From Tenodera sinensis (Eukaryota > Arthropoda > Insecta > Mantodea > Mantidae), in assembly GCA_030765045.1 (NCBI GenBank), contig CM060969.1, positions 41,784,716 through 41,848,715 on the forward strand: a stretch of 64,000 nucleotides of DNA, written 5' to 3'. The notes under the pieces were generated by a model that searched no databases, was not told where the DNA came from, and was given only the letters and a program-made list of their open reading frames with translations. Position numbers and translations under genes: made by a program. How positions within the stretch are numbered: position 1 is the first letter of the stretch; every line of letters begins with the position of its first letter. Positions 35,940 to 47,629 of this stretch are shown here, in pieces.

Positions 35940-37065
35940 CAATCACTGTCCCAAGCTTGGCAAAAGAAAATGGTAGTTTCCACAAAATTTGCTCTAGAAT
36001 CTACACAAGCTACGAAGTTCAGGAGTTTACCCGGAATCAAGTTTAAAGGGCTTTTAAATGGTTAAGATTGAATAGCAAAAGGAAGTTAAAAAAAGAGAAA
36101 AACTTCAATATCAGATTTCATGTTTTATGGAGGTGTACCATAAGTTACTACAAAAAACAATCTCATATTTCAAGCTTGCAAAAAGGAGTATATTGCAAAA
36201 GGGGATGATAAAACGGGTAGTTACAGATGAAATGGAAAGTTGGTGAATCTTTATGTCCCATTTTATGGGTCAATTTATGGAGTAACGATTGACGCGTCGC
36301 CTGGGCTCGTAAAGCACTGCCACCTGGCGGGAAAATGCATCAACTACTAGAGCCAAACGTCAGTTCGCACAAAAAAGACGCCCCCTCTGCGCAGGCTCCA
36401 AACAGCTGCCCGATGGGGTGGGGGGACGAAGAGCCATTGATCGAAACTCATAAAAAGAAATGGGGAAGTTGTACATCTATAAGCACGTATTGTAAAGGGG
36501 CGCTAATAGAAAGCAAACGTTAGCTTCGAAATGCTCCCAAATAATATTGATTACATCCTCAAAAGCGATGGTTTCTTGTTACTATGCCGAACATGAGGAT
36601 TTGTGGTGTGCAGGAATGATGATTGTCCGGCCATCGCTTTATGGGCAAACGTTTTTATACTTCACGTACATCGACTTAGTACAACTTGTAATTTGTTCCA
36701 CACCGTAAAGGGCTTCTCCGTGACAAGTGAAATGCGGGGCCGCGCGTTTATGTTACACATTTATAGTTTTTGTGAAAGAACGGCGTAAGAAATAACCTCA
36801 GACAAGCTTTATCTCAATCAATAATCAAGAAGAATTTCAGATCCAAGGGAAATCTTCTGCTTGGCAGCTGAAATAACTGACATTCCTTTGTTAAAAATAA
36901 CTCTGGCTTTCCATTTGTCATAACGATATAAAGCACTTTGATTAAAAAATAAAACACTACTTATACCTAAAAGTAGCACCGATAAAAATGTTCCATGACT
37001 ACTTCTTGGTTTAACGTTTGGTCCCAAGTCATTTAAATTCCGCCATGTAATGACTTATATGATGG
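35940..37065. other. unassigned stretch
   Basis: CpG content is slightly raised at 36280-36440. No gene is recognised. Confidence 0.45.
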
Positions 37066-37070
37066 CTAAT

Positions 37071-37455
37071 AACGGGTGATCCAAAAGACTCCGAACCGGC
37101 TGCGTTATATTTTGCCTGTACGCATCTTCGGTGACTGCCACTGTCATAGAACAGCGCGCATGAAACCATACATTTTTAAACTTCTTTTACAGGCTGTACT
37201 TATCAATATTATTAAAGGAGATGCTGGAACTGGCCACAGTCACTATCCGTACATTTTTGGCACCTCTTTAGGAAACTATCTATCACTCACCGTAGTTTAC
37301 GTTGAGAAATTCTGGCAACTTCCTGGCAGATATTTTCTTTTAATTCTTCCAGTGTGTAGGTTTGTGCTGTACGCTTTATACTTTGTTACCCCAGAGACAG
37401 AAATCGCAGGTCACCCGGAAATCTTTCTGAAAATCGCACTTTCACTTGGCGAGCT
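37071..37455 (-). mobile_element. mariner-type transposase C-terminal remnant with one terminus
   Basis: The left end AACGGGTGATCCAAAAGACT looks like the terminal repeat of a Tc1/mariner-type element. The minus strand from about 37450 encodes CDFCLWGNKVYKAY and HTLEELKENICQEVARISQ, then, after a stop, a FLKRCQKCTD-like and GQFQHLL tail, the normal C-terminus of this transposase group with the DF.LWG block at the third catalytic Asp (codon near 37403). The rest of the gene and the other terminus are missing. It differs in sequence and ends from the element at 9634-10455. The plus-strand frame over it (37076-37462) is the antisense shadow. Confidence 0.75.
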
Positions 37456-37981
37456 GAGTTAACATATACGAATAGTAAATAAATGCACGCTGTGCAGTAG
37501 AAAACAAATGCTGAGCCATAATACACTTTGTGACTAAGTACAGGACAAAATAATTAAGCATACTGGTGATAAATCAACCACATGATAGTGTGTCAGCTCA
37601 ATACTGTACTTTCAGAGCAGAGAAAAATAAGTCAACCGCATGACCTTGTGTACAGTAGCTGCTTCGTCTTTTCGTACGCGCGGTGGATATTTCGGATATT
37701 TTTGAGTTGCTCTGTATATCTCAGTATATGTTGAACAATTAAGTATCATTTGATTACATTCAAGATTTTCAAATCTTCTCTATATTCTAGAGAACTTGAT
37801 TGTGTCAATGCATAGACACAATTTCATGGACAATGTTCAGATATCCGTAGTGTAAATCACAGTTTTATGCCTATTGTAACTTAAAGAACCTCTCTAACGA
37901 CCCAATCGAATTTCTATATGCATTGCGAGAGAAGTTTTCAATTAAAGAACTTGTGTGTCTTATTACAGCTAAGTATACTGC

Positions 37982-38187
37982 TCGAAAAAGTTAAAGGCAT
38001 ATGAACGCTAGCCAATGCTCAAGCGGAGCGCTGTTGCCAAGCGTAGTGCGTGTACCGGCAGTGGTCCTGTACATAAGAGCGTGTGAGATGTGTGTACCAC
38101 ATTCGGCAGCGCTGGTAGGAGGGGCAAGTTTAGGATTCGCTGGAGTCTGCAGTATGGCCCGCCTCCATATGCCTTTAAGTTTTGCGA
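37982..38187. mobile_element. MITE candidate, about 206 bp
   Basis: The left end TCGAAAAAGTTAAAGGCATA (37982 on) and the complement of the right end TCGCAAAACTTAAAGGCATA agree at 23 of 27 positions. The interior is GC- and CpG-rich compared with its flanks, and both strands have short open frames. Target duplications are not obvious, so the superfamily is open. Confidence 0.5.
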
Positions 38188-38189
38188 AG

Positions 38190-39530
38190 ATCATAATGTA
38201 ATTTAAACCTTTGTCTTTTCATTGTCGATTGAGGTGAAAATTGTCACCTGAGGCAGAGAAAGGGAGAGAGAGTGAATGAGAGAAGCTTATCATAACCTTA
38301 CACCTTAGAAATGAAAAAAGAAAGAAAAGAAATTACTATCACAAATTCCACGGAAAATTTCTTGGTTGCTGTATTCATGTCAGAAATGTATGCTAATTTT
38401 GTCATTGTTCGGAGCCCTTCCAGCCTGTATATATGGGGCTTATAACAATATATCTATTATTATAATTATAATTACTATTCATTAAATTATCTTGGTCGTG
38501 GCAATATCGCTTTGGTCATATCTCCTCCTTCTTGCGATTCCGCCAACTTTAAAATTTTCTTGAACATCTGAAGCATCCATGCGCAATTAAAAAAGTAGCG
38601 AGCCATTCGAAAATTACAGACAAAAGATTTACGAATATTTATGAGGATATTGATATTTTGATTGAAGAGGCGAAATAAAAAATATGGAAAAGAGCAGGTC
38701 CTGTGTACGGAGCCTTTCTCATTTCCCGGAATTAAACGTTAAAATTATCGTTGCTGTTCGCATAGCCTACTGGGTTAGTTGTGCCAACTATGAAAATAAG
38801 TCTCAATTAAAGAGTATGAATATTATAGTACGATGTTTACTTTTAAATCATATATTGTATAGTATTATATAAAGGAATTATTAACTACTTCCCGGAATAC
38901 TCGCGCTCGCAAAATTATCGTTATACGAAAGCCTCTCGTGGTATTAATAAAGAGTGGATCATCTGATCTAGGTTTAGCCAATGGCTGTAGTAGGTACAAT
39001 AACGCCTGACAGGAAGGCTTCCCGCAGATCTAGCTGCATACAACGCACCTGTTAACATGAGCGCAGGAAAGCGCTCAGAAAAACAATCTAGATAGACAGT
39101 GTATTAACAACTGAAGGAACATATGCATTTGAACATAATTCTCCAAGTTTCTTCGAGCGTCAACATTAAGGCTCGGAAGTAGAGGAAAAATCTGCGGGCA
39201 GAACCGCCACAGAGGTAGTTGCTAACAGTCCTGCTGGATCTGTCTAGAGATGATAGTGAACGACCCGTCGACCAAGCAGCCCCCTGATTTATGGGGTAGT
39301 AGTCTTTCCTTTGAGCAAGCATCCGCGTCATCTACCCCGCATCGCCACACGCCACGAATCATACCTGAAATATGAGAATGAAGTGGAATAAAAGGGGAAT
39401 GGTGCAAAATAAATCCTGGTAGACGAATAATCATTCCTGCATCCTCTTAAGACCTAGGACAGGGTAAGGGAGCTCACGGAATAGCTTGTGCAATATTTTT
39501 TTCTCGGACTAGGGAAAACTACGAAAATGC
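38190..39530. other. unassigned stretch
   Basis: No gene or repeat family member recognised. Confidence 0.5.
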
Positions 39531-39537
39531 CAGATTA

Positions 39538-39625
39538 AAGTGCACAATCAGAGGAAATCAAACCCGGAACTTCCAGAATGCAAGCCTCACGCGCTTTCAT
39601 AGAACTATATCGCTCGATAAGCTCG
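39538..39625 (-). mobile_element. SINE-like tRNA-derived head
   Basis: On the minus strand ATAGTTCTATGAAAGCGCGT precedes TTCCGGGTTTGATTTCC, a B-box-like element with tRNA-like spacing. The body and tail are not clear. Confidence 0.4.
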
Positions 39626-39629
39626 TTTT

Positions 39630-41000
39630 GACTAGACATGTGCAGTATTTTTCCAAGACTGTGACTCAAACACGTGTACCAAAAAATAATGCTTCTATCT
39701 GTCTACATGACCAAAATTTGCATATCCCATCAACTGTTACATTCAGGGCCTTTTGAAGTTCGTCTTTTGTTTCTATTGATATTCTAGTTACCTGCCTAAC
39801 ATACCTATTTCTAAGCATCCTATTTATCCTTTGTTTTTTACCCTGAAGGTTCATCCCTGAAGGTCTCTGCTATTATGGGGAAGGTTGGAGATGGTTGGGC
39901 TCCTTCTATCCTATCAGTTGAAGCGGGTGACTTTTAACTAACTTAAATATCGGCCTCGGAGTAGCTTCACTCAGGAAAGTCGGAGAGCTAGATGACTTTC
40001 TTATGTCTCGGGCAGAGCGCTGCATCGATGTTAATTTTTCCTGCAAAGTGATCTACGTTCTATCGCTTTGATTTGCTTTGTTTCTCCTTATTGCAGTTTA
40101 GAACTCAAAATACAACACTTAATCACTCTGTTTAACCTGATTTTATAATTTTCTAGGGCTTAGGAAAGAAGCTGATTCACAGTGTTGGACGCAAGAGGCA
40201 AGTATGAATTCCTGGTCCCTATAACTTGCATGGTGGGAGTGACCTTCCACTTTTATGGTCCTAGAGATAAGCTAAACCGCGGTGACCATACTCCAATGTA
40301 CATAAATCGTGTAAATTTCTCATCTATAAAGAAAGTAATATGAATGTACCACAACAGATTTTTCAGACAGAGCATGATAATCATAACTAGATTCAGTTGA
40401 AGTAGAAAACAGAGTAGACATTTAGTGAAAGTGGACATTTAAGACACAAATTATAAAAGAATAAATAAAGGTAGAATGTATCATCGAATGTTGTTTTAAT
40501 TTCGAGAGTGCCTTTAGCTTATTATCAATTTACCGTAACGCGTCATATTTTGTGATGCTTTATCATAACTGAAACGCTCTGGTATTCGCTTTTTCGCTTG
40601 CTTTTAATTACATTAATGAAGCATTGACACCTTTTGCACAGTTAGCTGTGATGCCGTTATTTATAAAACGCTGGCGTTTCAGCCGCCTGAGTGCACATTG
40701 TAATATCGATACGGAAATGCAGACTGATGGATCATCTGTGACAACAACAGTCGCGCCAAACTGAAATTCCTCCGCCCACTGGCTGCGATTCCATTATGAC
40801 TGAGAGAATAACACGGAAATAGGTCGGGGCAAACACTATAATGGTTAGTTCCTATTTCAACAAAACTATTATTGTCCCACAGTGTTGTGCCTGGATCTGT
40901 CCTTCTATTGGCAGAGGTAATCTGTTTGATACATTGCCTTTGGGCATGTTCAAATAGCTTAAGGTTTGGTTTTCACTTTCTCTACCATGTACCTAGTAAG
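39630..41000. other. unassigned stretch
   Basis: A 62-codon minus-strand frame (39666-39854) with RNRYVRQVTRISIETKDEL looks protein-like and may be a mobile-element relic, but it is not recognised. Near 40750-40790 lies a small CpG and GC-box patch (GCGCCAAACTG, CCGCCC). Confidence 0.4.
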
Positions 41001-41004
41001 TAGC

Positions 41005-41345
41005 AAAGGTATTGTATTCCATTCCAAACTGTAAAATCAAGATTTCATTGAAAATACATGCTTTGAGGTCTCTGAATCCAAAAATATATAAAAAGGTAGG
41101 TATGTGTGAATGAAGATCATAATTCTAAATAGAAAAACCCTAGGTATATATACCAAACTTGGTATTTAAAATTAGTAGCTTCCAAAGAAGAACACAAGGA
41201 TGTTCAATAAAATTCCCACACTCCAAACTATCCTTCGAAGCATTTTTCAACACTTTTCTAACAAAATGCCTTAACGATTTTGATTAGAAAACCGTATACA
41301 AGATGGGTATACTGGTTATTGAGCACGGAGTAATGTATAAAACTA
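41005..41345 (-). repeat. Rep-A copy 8, partial
   Basis: Head blocks GGTATTGTATTCCATTCC, TACATGCTTTGAGGTC, ACCAAACTTGGTATTTAAAA, CCCACACTCCAAACTATCC and CGATTTTGATTAGAAAACCG are present. The distal half is missing. A poly(T) run follows at 41382-41398. Confidence 0.75.
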
Positions 41346-41414
41346 CATAAATATCTGCTTCATTTGAAGACTATTTTACTTTTTTTTTTTTTTTTTCCTT
41401 TCGCAAAATTAAAG

Positions 41415-42440
41415 CCACATCTATCAATTATATAAAAGCCCTATATCCAAGATAAAAATTGGATCAAAAACTTCTAAAGGTTTTGTGGTATCCAAGGGTC
41501 CACGACAAGGCTGTTGCCTTTCACCAACACTATTTAAAATTTACATACATTAAGTATTAAAGATTTGGAGAAGAAAGTGTTCCCAAATGGGAATTCAGAT
41601 TACAAATAATATAATAATTTGTACCCTTCATTTTGGTAATGACCAAATTCTTATGAGCAGAGATCAAGAAGATATGGAATATATAATTATAAAATTACTG
41701 GAAGAATACAATAAATGGGGACTATATGTCAATACACATAACTCCAAATATTTGGTGATTGGAGATACTAAAAGAGATTTAGAAATGGAAGGAGAAAATA
41801 AATCAAGTAAGATATTCAGGGTTAAAATAAACAACACTGGAAAATATGAGATCAAACATAGAAATAATACCTGAAGGAAAATAGGCAATTTAAACACTAA
41901 ATCAATTTCTATGGGACCAAAATATTAGCAATTAAATAGAAATATTCATAGTAGTATTGTCAAAAGTATAATAACTTATGGCGCTGATATATGGTCACTT
42001 ACACACAGCGCACAAATTACTGGCAACAAAAGTGAACTTCTAGCGACAAGCAACAATAATTTCGAGAAGATATAAAATAAGAAACGTCATTATAAGTTTT
42101 ATTGGAGTAATATCAACAATTTTGACTGACATTACGTTCAAACAATTGAAATGATATGGACATGTAAGAAGAATGCCTGAAGATAGACTACCGAAAAATG
42201 CATTGGAATGGGTATTACCAACATATCGGAAGAGAGGACAACCATCAATAACTAGAAATAATAAAGTCACACATGGAATGAAAAAAATTGAATTTGGAAG
42301 ATGAACACTGCAACAACACATAAGAATGGGGAAGGGCTATCGAAAGATATGTTAGACATTAAAATACCGATTAAATAATATTCAATTAATTTGGAATTAC
42401 GCAAATATTTATGGTAAGCAGAGGGTACATTAGAACTGGT
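41415..42440 (+). mobile_element. LINE reverse-transcriptase fragment, second family
   Basis: Plus strand gives RQGCCLSPTLFKIYI (about 41502-41550), then TLHFGNDQILMSRDQEDMEY, where FADD has become FGND (41632-41643), then KWGLYVNTHNSKYLVIGD, ERYVRH-like, and YGHVRRMPEDRLPKNALEW (about 42155-42210) preceded by a TGA (42152-42154) in place of the usual Trp. The FGND change removes one metal-binding Asp. Frameshifts and stops occur between blocks, so it is dead. Its sequence is unlike the LINE at 21475, hence a separate family. It lies between two Rep-A copies of opposite orientation. Confidence 0.85.
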
Positions 42441-42781
42441 AATAGGAAGAGACAGGTTTGTATCACGTGACAGATTTTTTTTAACCTTTCTTCTATTTGG
42501 CAAAGTTTGCCCTATTTATTTTCCGCCTGTGCTCGTGATTCTACGCTTTTGTTCTTCTCAATAAGACAGATTCCTCAAGGTTCGTGTATCTTGAGTCTGA
42601 CCTTAAGGAAACAATAGGCTGTTTGACCTTAAAACCGATGCCTCTCTGGCGCCACATTGCACTTTTGGTGCGTGGAGTTTTCCTGTAAATCCTTACAACA
42701 CTAGGAACCTGCAGGGATACCTACTACATATCGGAGGAAGAAGGAAATATGCAGAAATACCAGTCAAGTTCATTGCGTACT

Positions 42782-43123
42782 CAAAAAATCTGATGTGTTA
42801 CACTCACATGGCTTTCTCTACTCTTGAACTAACTATTCCACAAACTCTTGTTCTTCTATCTTCTTAAGGTTAGTCGAGAATAACATTTGCAGAAATTGTC
42901 TTGTTACTAATTTTCTTGTAGGTGGTAGGGGAATGTGGGAACACAGTAGGCTTTGAGCGACAGTCAAATATTTTAGAGCTGGTCGCTATTGAAGGCTTTT
43001 AATTTCCGATCTCTTTGCACAGCTAAAAGGGAATAAGCACTTTCCATTTGAGAAAAGTATAAGTATTACAAAACTCAAAAACTCACACAAATAAGAAGCA
43101 ATATCTCTGAAATGATTCAATGG

Positions 43124-43163
<40 letters not shown>

Positions 43164-43345
43164 CGTTTAGACATAACGGTCTATCTCTTACGGTTTACCA
43201 AGTATGCAAAAGTCATCTAGAGTAAACAGGACTACATGCGCTATAGTCAAAAGATTCAAAATATACATTTCATTTGTCCTAAAAATATCCTATACATATG
43301 GCATTTTAATCAATATCGATAATTCTAGTTTTAAAAAAAGGAGTA
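42782..43345 (+). repeat. Rep-A copy 9
   Basis: Starts AATCTGATGTGTTACACTCA and runs to CATATGGCATTTTAATCAAT, then is lost. It carries an expanded poly(A) run at 43124-43162 at the place where other copies have a short A-rich word. Confidence 0.85.
43124..43162 (+). repeat. poly(A) expansion within Rep-A
   Basis: 39 A between AATGATTCAATGG and GCGTTTAGACATAA. Confidence 0.95.
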
Positions 43346-43349
43346 CTAA

Positions 43350-44030
43350 AAATCGATCCTTATTAAACCTTGCGTGTATTGGATAAAGGTATGATAAAGT
43401 GCAGATAATTAAACTGAAAATTGTAGGTTTAGCTTTATCAGTGGAATATTCTCTCAAATACATGTTTGTTATTTTCCATACCTTTGGATTACTAGCTATG
43501 GTGCCCATAATTCATAGATATGCAAATAGTACAAACTTTTCGTTGAAAATGTATATGGTGTTTGAGAATCAAAATCTATATAATATTGGAAAAATCTTTT
43601 TTGTTTAAGTGCGATGGTTACGGTCAGTCAGTAGTAATTTCTTTAATTCTTATGTTTCCAAAAATTGAAGTCCTTCACTTTCTTGGTGGTCGGAAGTTTA
43701 AGTGTTTGAAATGTGACAAAGTAAAGGAAAAACTCCCTGCCCCATAAATTATGTGATCTTTTTGTTGAAAAAAAGAAGAGAAAAAACTTCCTTTTAGACT
43801 AAAGCGTGAGCCGTAACAATGTGACAAAGAAACAAGGTCAAAGAAAAACACAAAAAGCGTCTGTAAAAACTGTCCATCACAGTGTTCTACCCCTGACTTG
43901 GGTAACCTTTAAACACCGGACAAAAGGACACACTGGATGCTACGAGTATGCACCTTGGCCTTGGAAGTGATTGTCCTTTTCTATTCTTTTAGAAAATTCC
44001 AAAGAAAAGCATTTCTTTAGCACTGTTTTT
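43350..44030. other. unassigned stretch
   Basis: Overlapping short frames at 43399-43747 are not recognised and no signals support them. Confidence 0.45.
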
Positions 44031-44230
44031 ATAGCCGTCATTAGCATTTCTCAATGGTGGTATTCTGTTGGATGCTTCCTCGCTGGTCAATAGTAACTGT
44101 TGCTATTTCATTGGTCCTCGAACATTACGTTTCGACAGATACGGTGGTGACTGCAGTGCTACATTAACTTTATGACAGTGAAGTTCCAAACGTGGACAAC
44201 AGAAAGCCAGTGGCGTAATAAACTTTCTAA

Positions 44231-44413
44231 ACGTGTGTCTATCACCGGCGATATGTTTTAGAGGCGATGATGAAGATTAACACGTTGGAGCAATGTAGAA
44301 TGTTTAACAAGGTACTAGGAGAAATCTCCCAATTGCGACTTTCACCGTTACAAATATTTCTGAAGGACATCGATGGAATAGCTGCCATTCGACAGTGTTA
44401 CTTGGCTGCAATT
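44231..44413 (+). other. possible first coding exon with upstream CCAAT boxes
   Basis: CCAAT-type words (GGTCAATAG near 44086, ATTGGTCC near 44110) precede an open frame whose ATG (44267) starts MMKINTLEQCRMFNKVL and continues with ISQLRLSPLQIFLKDIDG to a GTAAGTG donor at 44414. The donor is preceded by ATT and not by a consensus AG. The residues look protein-like but match no family I can name. Confidence 0.25.
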
Positions 44414-44626
44414 GTAAGTGTTTATTGTATTAGTAGTTCTGCTACATAGGATTATGACAAACTATGGCAGTGTAATACAGCTATCCAAAGAGTATAGATG
44501 ATACAGCTTGTTTTGTTCAGTTCCTATTAAAACGTTCTTCTTTATTTTCCATTAAAGATACTCATATTTAAATCATCTCAAACTTAATTGTTCATTTAAG
44601 TTCAAAATGTAGGATGTTAAGATCAT

Positions 44627-44965
44627 CATCATCTGCAAGGATTAGACTTTTCAGTCTGTTCCTGCTTCTAAAAATTGTTCCACCTTCCCAGGTTTCTTCT
44701 CCCCTTTGGATCATGCTTAAAATTATTCTTCACTCGGTCATTCTTAATACCATAATTTTACCACTTTTTATACTATTTAATAACTTAATTTAGATTTAAA
44801 ATGTCAATTCTCTCGCAATTTGTTCACTTTTGTGGTCTAGAATTGCGTACCCACCTAAAAACTGTAATTTCGATTACTATATTCTTCTCATTTGATGTTT
44901 GGTGAATGACCAACATTCACTTTGATACAGCCAGGTGGGTAAAATCACTTTTTTATGTAACTTAT
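44627..44965 (-). mobile_element. LINE 3' fragment with GAT tail
   Basis: On the minus strand LYQSECWSFTKHQMRRI (about 44870-44940), GYAILDHKSEQIAREL and GEETWEGG followed by a (GAT)3 tail at 44627-44638 are the post-RT landmarks and terminus seen in the 11669-12300 fragment. Frameshifted and 5'-truncated, the same broad family. Confidence 0.6.
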
Positions 44966-44969
44966 TTAT

Positions 44970-45470
44970 GGTTTCTTTCCTAACTCTATGTTCCCATAAA
45001 AATATGTATTTCTGTAGCACATAAGTGTCTCTGACAGGATATTAACAGAAAAGATGGATAAAACCAAATGGGAATCATAAAATTACCGGAAATTAAGAAT
45101 GGTACAAGGTTCCCATATGCTGGAAAATTAGGTAAGGTTAGGAAAATCCTAAAAAGGGCATGGAAAGTCAGGGAAGTAAGCAAGGTCCCCAATGGATAAA
45201 CTAAGAAGTATACTGGTTATCTTAAGTTGTAGGACTTTCACTTGGGACTGCTACAGAATGAAGTTTAACAACATAAAAATGCTGTAATAACTACTTATAA
45301 CACCCATATAATTGCAGAATTATGCTTATATAAACTTTGTTGATTTATTATTGTATGTGAGTAGCATATATAATTTTTTTCCACTAAATCTGTTTATTTT
45401 TATTTATTTTTTGTGATGTTATGTTGTGTGGGGTTGCTAATGCAGAAATTACTAAAACAATGCATTCAAA
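44970..45470. other. unassigned stretch
   Basis: No supported feature. Confidence 0.5.
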
Positions 45471-45471
45471 T

Positions 45472-45473
<2 letters not shown>

Positions 45474-45530
<57 letters not shown>
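45474..45530 (-). repeat. poly(T) run, 57 nt
   Basis: Pure T. Could be the tail of a minus-strand retroposon, but no body is recognised at 45531 onward, where a Rep-A head-like word follows (TACACCCAAAATTCTATG, 45577 on, minus orientation). Confidence 0.9.
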
Positions 45531-45533
<3 letters not shown>

Positions 45534-45654
45534 TTTCCCAACTACGTATTCACAGTAACTAAAGGAAATTTTGCGCTACACCCAAAATTCTATGTCAAAA
45601 TTTCACGCTTTTGTGGTTTAAAAGTTTTGTGGTAACCTAAACCCTTCAATGTAT

Positions 45655-45977
45655 TTTTAAAAAGTCTGATGTGTTGCGCTCACATGACTTTCTCTACTCT
45701 TGTACTAACCATTCTTACAAACTCTTATTCCTATATATTCGTGCTATTTGAGATAAACATTTGTACAAATTATCTTATTGCTGATTTCCTTTTAGGTGCA
45801 AGGGGAATATTAGAATACAGTAGGTTTTGTGCGATAGTCAAATCTTTTAAAGCTTTGAGATCCCCTTCTCTTTGCACGCTTAACATAAAAAAAAAAATTA
45901 AAACGATGTTGCATTTCACGAAAATCTGTTTTCCGAAACTTACGCAAATAACAAGCAATATCTCCGAAATGGCTCAC

Positions 45978-46013
<36 letters not shown>

Positions 46014-46110
46014 ATTCGGACATAAATTGTGTGTTTTAGCGAGATCTACATTTTTTGTAGAGTAACATTTTGTCTATCTTTGGCGGTTTACGAGTTATTC
46101 AAAAGTCATC
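45655..46110 (+). repeat. Rep-A copy 10
   Basis: Starts AGTCTGATGTGTTGCGCTCA and runs through TTTTAGGTGCAAGGGGAATA, AAATGGCTCACTC and ACGAGTTATTCAAAAGTCAT, then is truncated. It carries an expanded poly(A) at 45981-46009 at the same place as copy 9. Confidence 0.85.
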
Positions 46111-46114
46111 AAGT

Positions 46115-46790
46115 CATCAATTATATCAATCAACATGAAGTAAATGGACTCGTACAAGAATGACTAAAGAAAACCATGAGAGTGCATACTTCAGATTTTT
46201 TGCTATTATATGTCCTCATTTAAAAAAAAAGAAAAATTAATTATGTTGTAGGGCATTTTAAAAAATGCTTAGTTCGCAAAGTCCTGACCCTGATCATTAC
46301 GTGCAAAATACCAACGTTTAAACATATTAATCTTTATGCCCCATGCCAAAGAAGCAAACTAAACATAGTTTTTAACTTTTTAATTACGAGCGTTCATTTC
46401 TAACAAAAAGCTTGCAGGTACGCTGATGTTTTGTCGCTTAAAATGTATGGGCTCCAGCGTGTTTTATAAACCTCCAGGAAGGAAAATAATACATTTTAGC
46501 CGTCGGTTTCTTCACAGTCAGCATCTCTGCGTTATGAGGCAGCCCTTCTTCCCACATTCTCCCACCTACTTACTTCCTCTTCCATCCCTGCTCGACACAT
46601 GCTCCTGAATACGTGAGTGGCCTATGAACCATCTAAACACCCAGTCAATATTGGCACCCTCTTAAGCTCGATGTAAACATATCGCTGTTCGCTAACCAAC
46701 ATAGACTGAGGTTTTTGCTCTCTAAAACATGGCTTGGCCCCTGAACTGCTTTTATTTAGAGCGACAAACTTCAATAAATATAACAAAACA
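46115..46790. other. unassigned stretch
   Basis: No gene recognised. A 60-codon plus-strand frame (46426-46608) lacks support. Confidence 0.5.
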
Positions 46791-46794
46791 TTGT

Positions 46795-47625
46795 TACAAT
46801 CACATGGCCTTCTTTGCTAATTATTCAACAAACCATTTTTAAAAAGTGTATTCTTCTACGCACTTCAAGTTAAGCAAGACATGTATGTTTAATTACCTAC
46901 ATATTTCATTCTAGGTACAATGGGAATAGGGAAATACAGTTAAAAGTTTTAGGAGCTGGTTTCTATATAATGCCTTTGAAATTCCGTTCTCTTTGCAGAA
47001 CCAGATGGAAAAACGAATAACGACTTCCCATTTGGGAGAAGTATAAGTTCTGGAAAATTGGAATATTTCTGAAATGCATAACTTCACAAGAAATATATTT
47101 GACACAAATTGGGTTCTTTAAAAGGTCTACATTTTTTGTTTAATAAGATTCTTTCCGATTCTTAGGATTTACCAGTTATGCATTGTAATAAAAAACATTC
47201 AATTTTTAATAAATATATTCAAAGATAAAGTTATCTCAGGAGGACTTCAGAATCATGAAAATATCTTAAACATAAGTAATTTAATAAAAATGGTTATGGC
47301 CATTTTTGAGAAAATCATTTTTTGAAACATTTTTCTGTAAAAAGTCATTTGGGGTAGTGGATATTTTGAAAATCTTCGTGTCGCATCCTTGAAAGATGGT
47401 GAGTTTAAATATCAAGTTCATTTTAATCAATCTTTTGTTTCCGAAATATGCTGTTCAGTCACGATACAACAAAACACACACACACGCACGCACGCACGCG
47501 CGCGCGCACACACACACACACACAGCGACAACGGAATTTTCTTATATAGATACTACCAAATCAGGGAACCTAAAACGTGTATTTTCAGCGAAATCTCGGT
47601 ATTAAATTTTTAGCTGTACTTAGAA
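46795..47625 (+). repeat. Rep-A copy 11, near full-length
   Basis: From ATCACATGGCCTTCTTTGCT through CCCATTTGGGAGAAGTATAA, TTTACCAGTTATGCATTG, GAAAATCTTCGTGTCGCATC and GAAATATGCTGTTCAGTCAC to AGCGAAATCTCGGTATTAAA. A CA/CG microsatellite (47474-47524) sits at the point where the reference copy reads ACAGACACGCAG. Confidence 0.85.
47474..47524 (+). repeat. (AC)n(GC)n microsatellite within Rep-A
   Basis: ACACAC, CGCACGCACG and GCGCGCGC runs, an alternating purine-pyrimidine sequence able to adopt Z-DNA. Confidence 0.95.
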
Positions 47626-47629
47626 GAGC

